A stretch of 64,000 nucleotides of DNA from Paenibacillus rhizosphaerae (GCF_014192015.1 NZ_JACHXJ010000003.1:919200-983199), one strand, 5' to 3'. Shown: positions 33,125 through 42,969, counted from the stretch's first letter. Program-made: numbers and translations. The notes: generated by a model from the sequence alone, not told the origin.

Positions 33125-33886
33125 TTACTCTTCTTCAGCAGCCCGTTTGTTCTCCGAACGGTCGTCGATCGTCACGGTCACCGGCGAATACTCGGCCGTC
33201 ACGACCTGCCCATGAACGGACACGCTGCCTTCCGGCGAGATGTCCTTCTCGGTCATGATGCCGAGCGCGATCGTAAACTCGTTGAACTTGATCGGGATAT
33301 TTTTCTCCCGGCGGATTTCAGTGCCGTTCAAATAGAACACGGCTTCGTCGTTTCCACGGTCGTACGTAATTTTGTATGTGTTGAATTCCCGTGCCTTAAA
33401 GTTGGTGTCTTCTTTAAAGATGCAGAAATACCGCGTCTTGTCCGATGGCGGAACCTCTACCCCCGGGAAGGGAAGAACCGCGTACACACTGGCATACTTG
33501 TCGTTGCCGGCAAAGAAATCCAGCGCCGCTCCGGTCGTGAAATCCAGCAGGTTAAGCGATACGTAGCCGTCGTACAGATCGTTCGGCACGGTATTGACCG
33601 AGCGTGCGCGGATCTGCAGTTCGAAGTCGACCACTCCGTTATCCGGTACTTTGACCGTTTCCACCGAATAATACATATGCTTCGCATTGTCCAAAATTTG
33701 AATCTGATCGTTTTGCCGGCTCAATGGAGCACGGACGTACAGAATGCCGTTGCGGACGATGACCACCGCATCAGGCTCCCGGTATTCCCAGAACGTACCG
33801 TCCGGCAGCGGAAAGCCGCCGATCTTCCAAACTTCACCCTCCGACAGAATCGTGTGAAAATCCCCAAAAACGCGTTGTTGTACCAT
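33125..33886 (-). CDS. Uncharacterised beta-rich protein (DUF6081-like)
   Basis: A 253-residue protein with no signal peptide. The beginning, FGDFHTILSEGEVWKIGGFPLPDG, and the middle, DFFAGNDKYASVYAVLPFPG, resemble the DUF6081 family known from actinomycetes and Firmicutes; the assignment is from memory. It looks like a lectin- or laminin-like beta-sandwich. It is a single gene near a ubiA-type gene; the function is unknown. Confidence 0.65.
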   Translation of the reverse strand: MVQQRVFGDFHTILSEGEVWKIGGFPLPDGTFWEYREPDAVVIVRNGILYVRAPLSRQNDQIQILDNAKHMYYSVETVKVPDNGVVDFELQIRARSVNTVPNDLYDGYVSLNLLDFTTGAALDFFAGNDKYASVYAVLPFPGVEVPPSDKTRYFCIFKEDTNFKAREFNTYKITYDRGNDEAVFYLNGTEIRREKNIPIKFNEFTIALGIMTEKDISPEGSVSVHGQVVTAEYSPVTVTIDDRSENKRAAEEE

Positions 33887-33932
33887 GTATCATCGAACTT
33901 CCTTTCTCGATTAAGTCAATCGGGCCGTAAGG

Positions 33933-34844
33933 TCAGATCAAGCCTTGAATCAGCAAACACACAATCATAATGATCCCGCTCCGCTGGGTCGATCTTACAG
34001 ACGCTCCCATCAGCGGAATATAAGCATGGCTGTTATTATGAGACTTCAGCTTGCCGTACACCTGATACAGCGGAATCATGCCAGGCAGGGCCAGCAGTCC
34101 GTATACCGGAAGCGCCCCGGCAATGACGCTGACGACGAGCATCAGCGCGGACAGAAGCAGCAGGAACCGGGAGAAGCCGAGCGCTCTTCGCTCGCCCCAC
34201 ACGACCACCAGCGTGCGTTTGCCGGCCTGACGGTCCGCCTGCCAATGCAAAAAGTGGTGGTTGAACAAAATCAGCGTGGTTAACAGGCCGATCGGCAGGG
34301 ACAGAAGCAGTGCCCGCAGATCCAAATGCGAGGTTTGCACATAATAGGCCCCCATGACCGGAAGAACGCCGAACGAGAGTAGGATCGCGATTTCCGAGTA
34401 GCCTTTGCCCCGGTATCCGAACTGCAGCGGAGGCGCCACATAGAAGTATGCGATTAAGCCGCCAAGGGCGCCGAAAATGAAAGCCCACGGTCCTGAAAAT
34501 ACGGTCAATATAATCCCGCATGCCGCGGCAACACCAAACAGCGCCCAAGTGACCGCCGCAAACTTGCGAATGCTCCACACGCCGCCCGTCAAAAAGCCCG
34601 AGTTCGTGGAGACCGCATCCACTGCCTCTTTGGCGGCCGTATCGGTCCCGCTCTTGTAATCCCACAGGTCGTTCACCATGTTGGAGAACAGGTGGGCCGC
34701 CGCCGCGCCGACGAGCGTGATCAGAAACAGCCAGACGTTAAAAACGCCGTTCCATACAAAAGCCCCCAACGCTCCGAGCGCGACCGGAATCAGCATGACC
34801 GGCACAACCCCGAAGCGTGAGGCTTTCATGAATTGTTTGAGCAT
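33933..34844 (-). CDS. UbiA-family prenyltransferase (MenA-like)
   Basis: A 303-residue membrane protein with about eight spans. The first Asp-rich motif is NMVNDLWDYKSGTD and the second DRQAGKRT, which bind prenyl diphosphate through magnesium. MenA attaches the isoprenoid to 1,4-dihydroxy-2-naphthoate for menaquinone, and the family resemblance fits that. No other men gene is nearby, so a different aromatic acceptor is possible. AAGGGAG lies 8 bases before the ATG. Confidence 0.85.
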   Translation of the reverse strand: MLKQFMKASRFGVVPVMLIPVALGALGAFVWNGVFNVWLFLITLVGAAAAHLFSNMVNDLWDYKSGTDTAAKEAVDAVSTNSGFLTGGVWSIRKFAAVTWALFGVAAACGIILTVFSGPWAFIFGALGGLIAYFYVAPPLQFGYRGKGYSEIAILLSFGVLPVMGAYYVQTSHLDLRALLLSLPIGLLTTLILFNHHFLHWQADRQAGKRTLVVVWGERRALGFSRFLLLLSALMLVVSVIAGALPVYGLLALPGMIPLYQVYGKLKSHNNSHAYIPLMGASVRSTQRSGIIMIVCLLIQGLI

Positions 34845-35254
34845 GCCTCATGCTCCCTTCCTTATAATGTACCCATGACGAATGGGTTCGTATAATTTCC
34901 GGGCGGAAACCCGCCATAAATGCCAAACAAATGATATTTTTCACAAACTTTCCCATAATGGATATCACTAACGAGAATCTATAGGAAAGCAGGTTTGTAT
35001 CATCCTTCACAAGGATATCACACATTCGCGGATTTTGTCATCGGCGTGTATAAATCAGGAAGATTCCACGCAGGGGCCAGGTTCCAGTCCAAGCCAAAAA
35101 AGCCACGGTCCTCGTTCCCGCTGCCCTTCGAATGGAGATCGCAGCGGTTCGATTGTGCCGTGGCTTATTTCTGATTGACGCGTATTAAGCTGGCGGATTG
35201 CCTTAGCAGCATTTGTCTGGATTCGCAGTCCGTACCGGCCTGCCTATTAAATTC
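34845..35254. other. Intergenic region between ubiA-type and VOC genes
   Basis: AT-rich leader of the prenyltransferase, with a hairpin TATCCTT...AAGGATGATA near 35000-35020 and the VOC terminator at 35096-35165. No coding region is supported. Confidence 0.5.
35096..35165 (-). terminator. Terminator of the VOC gene
   Basis: On the minus strand AGCCACGG pairs with CCGTGGCT over a long loop, followed by TTTTTTGG. Confidence 0.65.
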
Positions 35255-35671
35255 CTATTGCTCTGTGCTGACCTGCCACGTGATGCCGAACTTGTCCCGG
35301 ACCATGCCGAATGCCGGGCTCCAAAACGTCTCCTGCAGTTCCATCAGCACCTGCCCCCCATCCGACAATCCGGCGAAAACCGATTGGAGGCGCTCACTGT
35401 CTTTCGATGTAATGGCGATGCTCAGCTGATCTCCCAGCTGATACGGATTTCCCGGAAACGTATCGGAGAAGAGCAGCGTGTTGCCGTCAAACTCAAGTGC
35501 GGCGTGCAGCACGCGATTTTTGGCCTCATCCGGCAGCGGATGATCCGGATCCGGCATATCGCTGAAGCGGGACAATCCCAGGTTTTTGGCCTGCAGTACT
35601 TTTTCATAAAACGCAACTGCCTCTGCACAATTGCCATTCATTACAATGTAAGGCGATATTTTTACACTCAT
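35255..35671 (-). CDS. VOC-family protein (PhnB-like)
   Basis: A 138-residue protein. SPYIVMNGNCAEAVAFYEKVL, HAALEFDGNTLLFSDTFPG and WSPAFGMVRDKFGITWQV fit the PhnB/glyoxalase-like vicinal oxygen chelate fold. ATG 35671 follows AAGGAGG by about 9 bases. The substrate is unknown; such proteins often act in antibiotic resistance or as glyoxalase homologues. Confidence 0.9.
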   Translation of the reverse strand: MSVKISPYIVMNGNCAEAVAFYEKVLQAKNLGLSRFSDMPDPDHPLPDEAKNRVLHAALEFDGNTLLFSDTFPGNPYQLGDQLSIAITSKDSERLQSVFAGLSDGGQVLMELQETFWSPAFGMVRDKFGITWQVSTEQ

Positions 35672-35771
35672 TCGGATGATCCTCCTTATCCTATGGGACA
35701 TGCACGAATCCATTATATCCCACGCCTCTGCGATTGATAAGGAGTGCTGAAAAATGATGACCAAACGCTGC

Positions 35772-37289
35772 CTAAGGGCAGCCATCCTCTTCAATCACCC
35801 GGCGGCCTTTGATAAACAGCCGATTCCAATAAGGATCCGAAAGCTCCGTGACCACGACGCCGCCCACTTTGCAGGAATGAAGGAACCGGCCACCGCCCAG
35901 ATAAATGCCGACATGGCCGATTCGTTCCAGCCCTTTTTTATGCACTCGGGAGTGGACGGAAAAGAACAGCAGATCGCCCCGCTGCAGATTCTTTCTGGCC
36001 ACGTCATATCCCAGCAGACTTTGCTGTCTGGACGTACGCGGCAGCAGCAGTCCGTTTCTGGCAAAAATAAATTGCATGAACGAGCTGCAATCGAACGCGT
36101 CGATGGACCAAGGCACCGCACCGAACCGGTATGGAGTCCGGTAGAAGGCCATGCCGTCCTGGACGATCTGTTCGATGAGCTCCGCTCTGGAGCATCCGGA
36201 CGTATCCCGCGACCATGGAGGTGCCGCCGGAATAACCGCCGCTTGCGTATGAGCCAGATAAGCCGCGTATTGGAACGGCACCCGGATGCTTTTCAGATAA
36301 AGTTCGCGGTCACGCTCTGTTCGCATGAACGGCTTGCCCGGCTTATGATTCACTTCCAGAATATAAAGGGACCCATCCTCGCCTATGGCCAAGTCGACGC
36401 CCAATTCGGCAAAGCTCCGGTTGTAATATAGCTCCAGCTGCTCCGCGACCTGTCGTGACAGGTCCCCCACCTGGTCATGCAGCCTCTTTGCTTCCTCCGG
36501 CCCAAATCTTTTGGCCAAAAAGGGATACCCCTCCAACGTCTGCCCGCCGTGCTCCGGATGCGTCGTCAGACGGCTTGTCTGTCCTACATGGACGACGAGT
36601 CCGGTAAAGCTCCAGCTGCCCAGCCCATCTTTCTGGATCAGCGCCCGGCAGTCCCAAGGGTTTCGGCTGTTTACGCGTAAATCGAGCGCCGGCTGCATCA
36701 GATAACCTTTGGCGGCCAACTGATCGAGGTATCTCCCTGCCGATTCCACCTTGATGCCGCGGCATGCGGCCCCGTCTTCCTCAATCAACAGCATATCCTT
36801 GTGAAGACTGATTCGTTTGATCCCGGTGCCCGAGTCTCCGCTAACCGGTTTCAGCATGGCCGATTTGTGCCGCTCCAGCATGGAGATTCCATCTGCCGCC
36901 TGAATCAGCAGCTCCGTCTCCACCAAATGCTCCGCGATTTCCGGGGACGCCTTCAGTCCCTGATAGACGACCCACTTATTGCCAAGCCAGTCACCAACAA
37001 AGGGCAGCCGGCCGAAAGACTTGATCTCTTCCGCTTGCTGGTAACCGCGGATCGTCCTGTAATGGCCTATATCATAGATAAGATCCGGGAAGCCCTGTAC
37101 CGTTCGTACCCATTTATGATTTTGATAAGCGTAACCGGTGATTTTTCGCCGGCTCAGGTCCACATCTTCAGGCGCAAAAAGAAGCAGCCGTTTGAAACCT
37201 GCCTCACTAGCTGCCTCGACATAGGGAAGATAACGGGATCTCCTGGCCGACTTGGCAGACATAAGGCCGAGCGTGGTGTTCATACCCAT
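35772..37289 (-). CDS. YheC/YheD-type ATP-grasp protein fused to NlpC/P60 peptidase
   Basis: A 505-residue fusion. Residues about 1-345 match the YheC/D endospore-coat-associated ATP-grasp family (SAKSARRSRYLPYV, MLKPVSGDSGTGIKRIS, LGVDLAIGEDGSLYILEVNHKPG). Residues about 370-505 are an NlpC/P60 cysteine peptidase with Cys in DAFDCSSFMQFIF, His in RIGHVGIYLGGG and a FLHSCKVGG block. No signal peptide is visible, so it would act in the cytosol or the mother cell. A peptide ligase joined to a peptidase recalls glutathionylspermidine synthetase/amidase logic. The start is ATG 37289 or, more weakly, 37283. Confidence 0.88.
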   Translation of the reverse strand: MGMNTTLGLMSAKSARRSRYLPYVEAASEAGFKRLLLFAPEDVDLSRRKITGYAYQNHKWVRTVQGFPDLIYDIGHYRTIRGYQQAEEIKSFGRLPFVGDWLGNKWVVYQGLKASPEIAEHLVETELLIQAADGISMLERHKSAMLKPVSGDSGTGIKRISLHKDMLLIEEDGAACRGIKVESAGRYLDQLAAKGYLMQPALDLRVNSRNPWDCRALIQKDGLGSWSFTGLVVHVGQTSRLTTHPEHGGQTLEGYPFLAKRFGPEEAKRLHDQVGDLSRQVAEQLELYYNRSFAELGVDLAIGEDGSLYILEVNHKPGKPFMRTERDRELYLKSIRVPFQYAAYLAHTQAAVIPAAPPWSRDTSGCSRAELIEQIVQDGMAFYRTPYRFGAVPWSIDAFDCSSFMQFIFARNGLLLPRTSRQQSLLGYDVARKNLQRGDLLFFSVHSRVHKKGLERIGHVGIYLGGGRFLHSCKVGGVVVTELSDPYWNRLFIKGRRVIEEDGCP

Positions 37290-37427
37290 CCCCTGCCTGG
37301 GTTTCCGATGCCAAAAGTACGGGTCATCACTTCTGTATCATCCTCCTGGAGGTTTTCAATTCAACTCGTTCGTAACCAGCGTATGCCTTGGAGAGGAAGG
37401 AAGTGCTTATCCCTTCCTTAACGGCAA

Positions 37428-37462
37428 GAAGGGACGTCCGCTTCATAAGCGTCGTCCCTTCC
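37428..37462 (-). terminator. Hairpin after the esterase gene
   Basis: GAAGGGACG and CGTCCCTTC pair around CGC/GCG, with a short TTCTTG exit on the minus strand. Confidence 0.55.
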
Positions 37463-37476
37463 TCCGGGTGCAAGCA

Positions 37477-38307
37477 TTATTGTATGAAATGCCGTTCTCT
37501 CAGCCAGGTCGCGCACAGGTCCGGCCATGCCTTGACCGCTTCTTCTTCCTCCGCGAGCCCTAGCCCGTGACGTCCAGCCTCGAACACATGCAACGCATAA
37601 GGAATCTTCTCGCGGCTTAGCGCGAGGGCGAAGAGCAGGCTGTTCTCCGCCGGAACGGCCCCGTCATCGGCGGTATGCCAAATAAAGGCCGGCGGCGTGT
37701 CCGGCGTGACGCGCGTCTCGTTGGACAAATACTGGACCAGTTCCGGGTCCGGCTGATCCCCAAGCAGCGAATACTTGCTGCCTTCGTGAGTATACGGCCC
37801 GAAGCTGATGACCGGATAGCACAGCACCTGCAAATCGGGACGGCTGCTCTCACGCTCAACCGGATCTTCCGCATCCGCCTGGCCCGCGTCAAAATGGGTG
37901 CCGGCGGTGGACGCCAAGTGTCCACCGGCGGAAAAGCCCAGAATGCCGACCCGCGCCGGATCGATGTTCCAATCCGCTGCAAGGCTTCGCACCGTGCGGA
38001 TTGCCCGCTGAGCGTCTCCCAGCGGAACCGGGTGGCGGTTCGGCGATACGCGGTAGTTCAACACCACCGCCGATACTCCGATGCTGTTCAGCCACAAGGC
38101 GATCGGTTCGCCTTCATGGTCTGCGCGCATGACGTATCCGCCTCCCGGGCATACCACCATCATCGGATAAGGTCCTTCTCCTTCAAGCAGATAAGGCGTA
38201 ATGCTGGGGCAGCCCTCGTTCTCCGGCCCGCCTTGTCCCAGCGGAACATCCTCCCATAATGGTATGCGCTGCTTGCTGTCAGGCAGCCTGCTCGCTGCTG
38301 TGCTCAT
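37477..38307 (-). CDS. Alpha/beta hydrolase (esterase)
   Basis: A 276-residue esterase of the BD-FAE / acetyl-xylan-esterase-like group. The oxyanion region is VVCPGGGYVMRADHEG, the nucleophile serine is in GILGFSAGGHLAS, the aspartate probably in HTADDGAV, and the histidine in EAGRHGLGLA. There is no signal peptide, so it works inside the cell, probably on acetylated sugars. AGGGGA precedes the ATG. Confidence 0.9.
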   Translation of the reverse strand: MSTAASRLPDSKQRIPLWEDVPLGQGGPENEGCPSITPYLLEGEGPYPMMVVCPGGGYVMRADHEGEPIALWLNSIGVSAVVLNYRVSPNRHPVPLGDAQRAIRTVRSLAADWNIDPARVGILGFSAGGHLASTAGTHFDAGQADAEDPVERESSRPDLQVLCYPVISFGPYTHEGSKYSLLGDQPDPELVQYLSNETRVTPDTPPAFIWHTADDGAVPAENSLLFALALSREKIPYALHVFEAGRHGLGLAEEEEAVKAWPDLCATWLRERHFIQ

Positions 38308-38397
38308 TCGATCGTCCCCTTGTCATATGGTTTTGTCCACCATTTTACAATGGGAGCGCACATAATTAAAGGGCTTACACTCAATTAAGCCGAAAGG

Positions 38398-40398
38398 TCA
38401 GCGCGAAAGCCCCTGATCCTTCAGCAGCTTGATATACAATCCGCCAACGACGCTCCGGTGCTGAAAATTCATCTGCCGGTCGGTTTCGGTATCGTACCAG
38501 TCGGTCATCGGAACGCGGTCCGGCGTATCATGATAGGCAGCCCATAGCGGAGCTACAAGCTTCTCGAAGTCCTCCTGCCGGGACGCAAGCGAAGCAGCCC
38601 ATACGAGCCAATCGGACTTGGTATAGGAAGCTCTGCTGTCCAGCGGCACGCCATACCGGCTCCGCCGGGCCAGGTACCAGGCCACTTCCTTCTCCGCGGT
38701 CTTTTCGCTGAACAACCGGGTATCGAAGATCTGATCCCAAATAAGATTGTACTTGAGGCTCCAGGTCCCCTCTTGGCCAAAAGCCAGCTTGGTATGGTCA
38801 CCGTCCTCCGCCAGCGTCTCCCACTTCTCCGCCATCTCCCGGGCGGCCGCAAGAAAGCGGCCGGCCTCCCCGGCATGCCCGCGAATCCGGTTGAGAAGCG
38901 AAAATGCAGCCACGCCCATAATCGCCTTGACGGACAGGTTGGCGTTTCGGGCCAGGTGGCCGGCAAAGTCGTCGGTGCACAGCTGATGCTCCGGATCCAG
39001 GCCATGCTCCAGCAAATAGGCGGCCCATGCGGCGAGAAGCTCCCAATGCTCGGCGGCAAAATCCGCATTCCCCTCCGCCAGGGACACCGCCGCGGCCATA
39101 ATCAGCATATTGCCGCATTCCTCGACGGGCATTTGCCCTTCCATCCGGTTCTCCGCATAAACCTGTCCGTTCGCGAGCGGGTATTGGCCGACATCATGGG
39201 GCGCAAAATCAAACGGCCAGGCGTCGCTTGACGCATAGCGAAAAATCGGCCGCATCATGCCTTTGACCAGCTCGGGATTGTACAGCAAGAACAGCGGAAT
39301 CGACGGATAGCTCACGTCGACGGTGGCGATGCAGCCGTTGCTGTAGCATTCCTTGGACATGAACAGCACGTTCCCCGCTGCGTCGGTCACCAGCTTGTGG
39401 GCGGCGATCGCCTGCCGGTATCCCAGCACGAGCAGTTCGGCGTACTTCTCGCCTCCGGCCGCAACCGCATCCGCCCATAATTTCTGATGGAAATCCTCGC
39501 ACCGCCGGATCACGGAAGGAAGGTCGGCAAACGCCTGCCGGATCATCGCGTCCGCGGATCCTCCGCTTCTTTTCCACAGCGCCTCCCGTTTGTCTCCGAA
39601 ATACTCAATGGCATACACATCGTCATAAGCCAGAACGACGGTCCATTCGGTGGCCTCGGCTCCGATGGCTCCCGCATCCCAAATGCTTCCCAGTACCATC
39701 GTCCGCTCCCGGACCGCCTGCGGCATAGGCTGAGATCCATCTGGTGGAATTCCCTCTCCCCGGACGAAGCGCTTGCGGAGATCTGCGGTATCGATAAACG
39801 TATGGACCTGCGGGCCGGCCTTGACGGCCAGGTACATCCGCCCCCAATCGATTCGCAAATCGTCGCCCGAGCGGTTCAGCACCTCCTGCTGCTCATGGCT
39901 CATTTCCAGCAGGACCAGTTCTTCCGCTTCCCGGCGCTGCCATATCACCTTCTGGTCGCTGGTGTCCACGCACCACTCGCCGGTCACGTCAAAATACACC
40001 TGCACGTCATGCCGTTTGCCGTCTATAGCCTTGACATCAAACTGAACGTACGATGCCGGACGCGACAGCAGGTCCAGATCATCCATCAGCAGCGGGGTCG
40101 TAAATCGAACCTGCAGGCGGATTCCCGCCTGTTCAAACACATAAATCGTGGACAATGCCGTCAGGCGGCATTCCACTTGGGTCATCGCTTCCGGCTCGGT
40201 ATAATACCGCTCTGCGTTGGGCTCTACGCGTCCGGCAAACCTCAAGGTCTTGCCGTCAATCCGGATCAATCCGGCCATGCCTTGCCGCTGTCCGGTCCAA
40301 TGCCTCGTATCGTCATCCGTCAGCCGGTCGGCCATCGACCAGACGCTGAAATAAGGATCCACCGTCACCAAAGGGACGGCAGGGGGGCGAATCTGCAT
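38398..40398 (-). CDS. Glutaminase A-type protein (GtaA family)
   Basis: A 666-residue protein of the glutaminase-A (DUF4965/DUF5127/DUF1793) family. It has an N-terminal PLVTVDPYFSVWS, a middle GYRQAIAAHKLV-like barrel and WPFDFAPHDVGQYPLANGQV. The family's secreted fungal enzymes give the name, but there is no signal peptide here, and glycoside substrates are also suspected for this barrel. ATG 40398 is 7 bases after AAGGAGG; two codons upstream is another ATG. The AT-rich leader to 40583 holds no clear site. Confidence 0.85.
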   Translation of the reverse strand: MQIRPPAVPLVTVDPYFSVWSMADRLTDDDTRHWTGQRQGMAGLIRIDGKTLRFAGRVEPNAERYYTEPEAMTQVECRLTALSTIYVFEQAGIRLQVRFTTPLLMDDLDLLSRPASYVQFDVKAIDGKRHDVQVYFDVTGEWCVDTSDQKVIWQRREAEELVLLEMSHEQQEVLNRSGDDLRIDWGRMYLAVKAGPQVHTFIDTADLRKRFVRGEGIPPDGSQPMPQAVRERTMVLGSIWDAGAIGAEATEWTVVLAYDDVYAIEYFGDKREALWKRSGGSADAMIRQAFADLPSVIRRCEDFHQKLWADAVAAGGEKYAELLVLGYRQAIAAHKLVTDAAGNVLFMSKECYSNGCIATVDVSYPSIPLFLLYNPELVKGMMRPIFRYASSDAWPFDFAPHDVGQYPLANGQVYAENRMEGQMPVEECGNMLIMAAAVSLAEGNADFAAEHWELLAAWAAYLLEHGLDPEHQLCTDDFAGHLARNANLSVKAIMGVAAFSLLNRIRGHAGEAGRFLAAAREMAEKWETLAEDGDHTKLAFGQEGTWSLKYNLIWDQIFDTRLFSEKTAEKEVAWYLARRSRYGVPLDSRASYTKSDWLVWAASLASRQEDFEKLVAPLWAAYHDTPDRVPMTDWYDTETDRQMNFQHRSVVGGLYIKLLKDQGLSR

Positions 40399-40592
40399 AG
40401 TCATCCTCCTTTTGCCAATGTACCTATATGGTAGAACGTCTCATTTCAATTTTCTATATTAAATATGTCAAAAATATATCAATTTTTTATCGTGTTGTTC
40501 TCCCGCGGGCCGGCTGCGTACATGAAACCGATGGGAATTGCTCATAATGTAATGGTACTGCCCTACCTAAAACTAAGGAGAGAATGAAATCG

Positions 40593-41111
40593 ATGGGTAT
40601 TCTCGACGGAAATCCGAAACATCAACCGATGCACTATGGCGAAGTCTTCAATGTATGGGAAGTTTCCATGATGGCCAAAGGACTCGTCTCCTGCTATCAG
40701 GTGTACCTGAACCATGCCGGAGACAAAGACCTCAAACAAATTCTTGAGGACCTGATCGACCAAGCGAAGACCGAAATCAAGGAATGCGACAAGCTGCTGA
40801 CCGACAACGGCGTCGTCCCCGCGCCGATTATTGCCGACAGACCGGCCGTCAATCTGGAAGACATACCTCCCGGGGCCCGCTTTGTGGACCAGGAAATCGG
40901 CGCCAAGCTGGCGGCCGACACCGCCGCGGGACTGACCGCCTGCAGCGCGATTATGGGCATGTCCATCCGCGAGGACATCGGCGCGTTATTCGCCAAATAC
41001 CATGCGACCAAAACCGCCCTCGGCGTGCGGATTTTGCGCATGAACAAGGAGAAGGGTTGGCTCGTTCCTCCACCGCTTCACGTTGAGCGTCCGGTTGAGG
41101 AAAAGGCGTAA
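40593..41111 (+). CDS. DUF3231 protein, single domain
   Basis: A 172-residue protein, MGILDGNPKHQPMHYGEVF at the start. Family members usually hold two such domains (about 330 residues); this has one, with the conserved GARFVDQEIGAKL and SIREDIGALFAKYH blocks. It is helical, ferritin- or CotF-like. CATAATGTA near 40554 resembles a sporulation -10 (weak). The start is ATG 40593 rather than 40584, on family alignment. Confidence 0.85.
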   Translation: MGILDGNPKHQPMHYGEVFNVWEVSMMAKGLVSCYQVYLNHAGDKDLKQILEDLIDQAKTEIKECDKLLTDNGVVPAPIIADRPAVNLEDIPPGARFVDQEIGAKLAADTAAGLTACSAIMGMSIREDIGALFAKYHATKTALGVRILRMNKEKGWLVPPPLHVERPVEEKA

Positions 41112-41168
41112 CCCGGCCCTTCCGCCGCCTACGGAGACTCCCGTCCTCGTAGGTTCGGATGCACAGCA

Positions 41169-41217
41169 AAAAGGCTTTCCCTTCGTCCCTATGGACGGCA
41201 GGAAAGCCTTTTTTTTG
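41169..41217 (+). terminator. Terminator of the DUF3231 gene
   Basis: AAGGCTTTCC and GGAAAGCCTT pair around CGTCC/GGACG, followed by TTTTTTTT. It may also serve tyrS. Confidence 0.85.
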
Positions 41218-41276
41218 TGATAGATCCCGTTTGACGTTCTAACGCAGTTCTTGACCCCGATAAATCGTCCGGGAGA

Positions 41277-42536
41277 CTAGGACAGCTTCACGAGATGGTA
41301 TTTTTTCTTGCCTTTGCGGATGATGATAAACCGGCCTTCGATGGCGTGGTCCGCACTTACTTCCAGCTCGGCGTCGGTGACGCGCTCGCCGTTCATGGAG
41401 ATGGCTCCCGAATTCAGATCCTCGCGCGCTTGGCGCTTGGACGGCTCGATGCCGATATCGACGAGCCAGTCGACGATGTTCTTGGATTCCTTCGACGCTT
41501 CAAACGTCGGCATTTCCTTGAAGCCCTGCTCGATTTCGTCCGCGGTGAGCGACTTGATGTCGCCGCTGAAAAGCGCAGCCGTGATCTTCTTAGCTTGGGC
41601 CAGCATTTCTTCGCCATGGACGAACCGGGTCATTTCCTCGGCCAGCGTAATCTGCGCTTCGCGTTTGTGCGGCTCGGTCTGCACCTTTTCGGCCAAAGCG
41701 TCGATCGCTTCTTTGTCCAGGAAGGTGAAGTACTTCAGGTACTTGACGACGTCGCGGTCATCCGTGTTCGCCCAGAACTGGTAGAACTCGTACGGCGTCG
41801 TTTTCTTCGGATCGAGCCAAATGGCGCCGCCGGCGGTTTTGCCGAATTTCGTACCGTCCGCCTTCAGCATAAGCGGAATGGTCAGGCCGAATGCTTTCGC
41901 TTCCGAGCCCTCCTTTTTCCGGATAAGATCCAGGCCGCTCGTGATGTTGCCCCATTGGTCGGAGCCGCCGATCTGCAGCTGGACGTCCTCTTCCCGGTAC
42001 AGGTGCAGGAAGTCCATCGACTGCAGGATCTGGTAGGAAAATTCCGTGTACGAAATGCCGGTTTCGAGCCGGTTTGCAACGATATCCTTGGCCAGCATCG
42101 TGTTGATGCTGAAGTTTTTCCCGTAATCGCGGAGAAAATCAATGACGTTCAGCTGATGCGTCCAGTCATAGTTATTCACCATGCGCAGCTGGTTGTCGCC
42201 TTCCGTAAGGAACAGCTTCTTCATTTGGGCGGTGAGGGCGTCCACGTTCGCCTGCACCTGCTCCATCGTCTGCAGCGTACGTTCGGACTGGCGTCCGCTC
42301 GGGTCGCCGATCGTTCCGGTCGCGCCGCCGATCAGAATGACCGGCCGGTGTCCGGCCAGCTGGAACCGTTTCAGCATCATGAACGGGATGAGGTGCCCGA
42401 TGTGCATGCTGTCCCCGGTCGGGTCGACGCCGCAGTACAGGGAGATCGATTTCTCCTCCGTCAATTGGCGGAGTCCCTCCGCGTCCGTCTGTTGGTTAAT
42501 GGCCTCGCGCCATTCCAGTTCGTCAATAATGTTCAT
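41277..42536 (-). CDS. tyrS: Tyrosyl-tRNA synthetase
   Basis: A 419-residue class I synthetase. MHIGHL is the HIGH motif, KFGKT the KMSKS counterpart, and the C-terminal GAISMNGERVTD is the S4 RNA-binding domain. It charges tRNA-Tyr. A T-box leader with a UAC specifier precedes it, so uncharged tRNA-Tyr should raise transcription. Confidence 0.97.
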   Translation of the reverse strand: MNIIDELEWREAINQQTDAEGLRQLTEEKSISLYCGVDPTGDSMHIGHLIPFMMLKRFQLAGHRPVILIGGATGTIGDPSGRQSERTLQTMEQVQANVDALTAQMKKLFLTEGDNQLRMVNNYDWTHQLNVIDFLRDYGKNFSINTMLAKDIVANRLETGISYTEFSYQILQSMDFLHLYREEDVQLQIGGSDQWGNITSGLDLIRKKEGSEAKAFGLTIPLMLKADGTKFGKTAGGAIWLDPKKTTPYEFYQFWANTDDRDVVKYLKYFTFLDKEAIDALAEKVQTEPHKREAQITLAEEMTRFVHGEEMLAQAKKITAALFSGDIKSLTADEIEQGFKEMPTFEASKESKNIVDWLVDIGIEPSKRQAREDLNSGAISMNGERVTDAELEVSADHAIEGRFIIIRKGKKKYHLVKLS

Positions 42537-42647
42537 TCCTTGTCCAGCTCCTTTGTTTGTTTATGATATATGGGGCTAAAAATCGGTTATACATGGATCG
42601 AGGCGGGCTCTGCCCGGATGCAAGGCTTCCTCATGAAGACGGGAAAC

Positions 42648-42905
42648 GCAAAAAATCGCCCCCCGGCCTGAAACAGACCTAAGGGACGATTGTAAATAAC
42701 CGTGTTACCACCCACATTGCGCAGGGCCGCCTCGTTCAAGGCATGCTGCACCACTCGACGGCGCATGTAACGTTGGCCATTCCGCTTGGCATTACCCAAG
42801 ATACTCCAGAGTGTAATTCGTCAGGACCGTGTGCTGCCGGGTCGCATCGACCCCCGGCTTTCTGAGAACAGGGACTTCCCGCTACTTCGCTCTTTCCGCG
42901 TATAT
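42648..42905 (-). ncRNA. T-box leader of tyrS (tyrosine specifier)
   Basis: On the minus strand the leader has the AGCGAAGTAGCGGGAAG stem I start, a GGTCGATGCGACC distal loop, a specifier region GAATTACACTCTGG with TAC at 42815-42813, the T-box sequence TGGGTGGTAACACGG (42714-42700), and a terminator (TCGTCCCTTAGGTC...GGGGGGCGATTTTTT). UAC is a tyrosine codon, matching the gene. Confidence 0.93.
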
Positions 42906-42930
42906 TCCGAATATTCATATGGATAAGCAA

Positions 42931-42959
42931 AGTATATTGATTTCCTCCGGGGTTGTCAA
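42931..42959 (-). promoter_or_regulatory. Promoter of the tyrS T-box transcript
   Basis: The minus strand has TTGACA (42959-42954), 17 bases, TATACT (42936-42931), near consensus. It starts inside the end of the CstR-like gene region. Confidence 0.8.
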
Positions 42960-42969
42960 ATGCCAGGGT

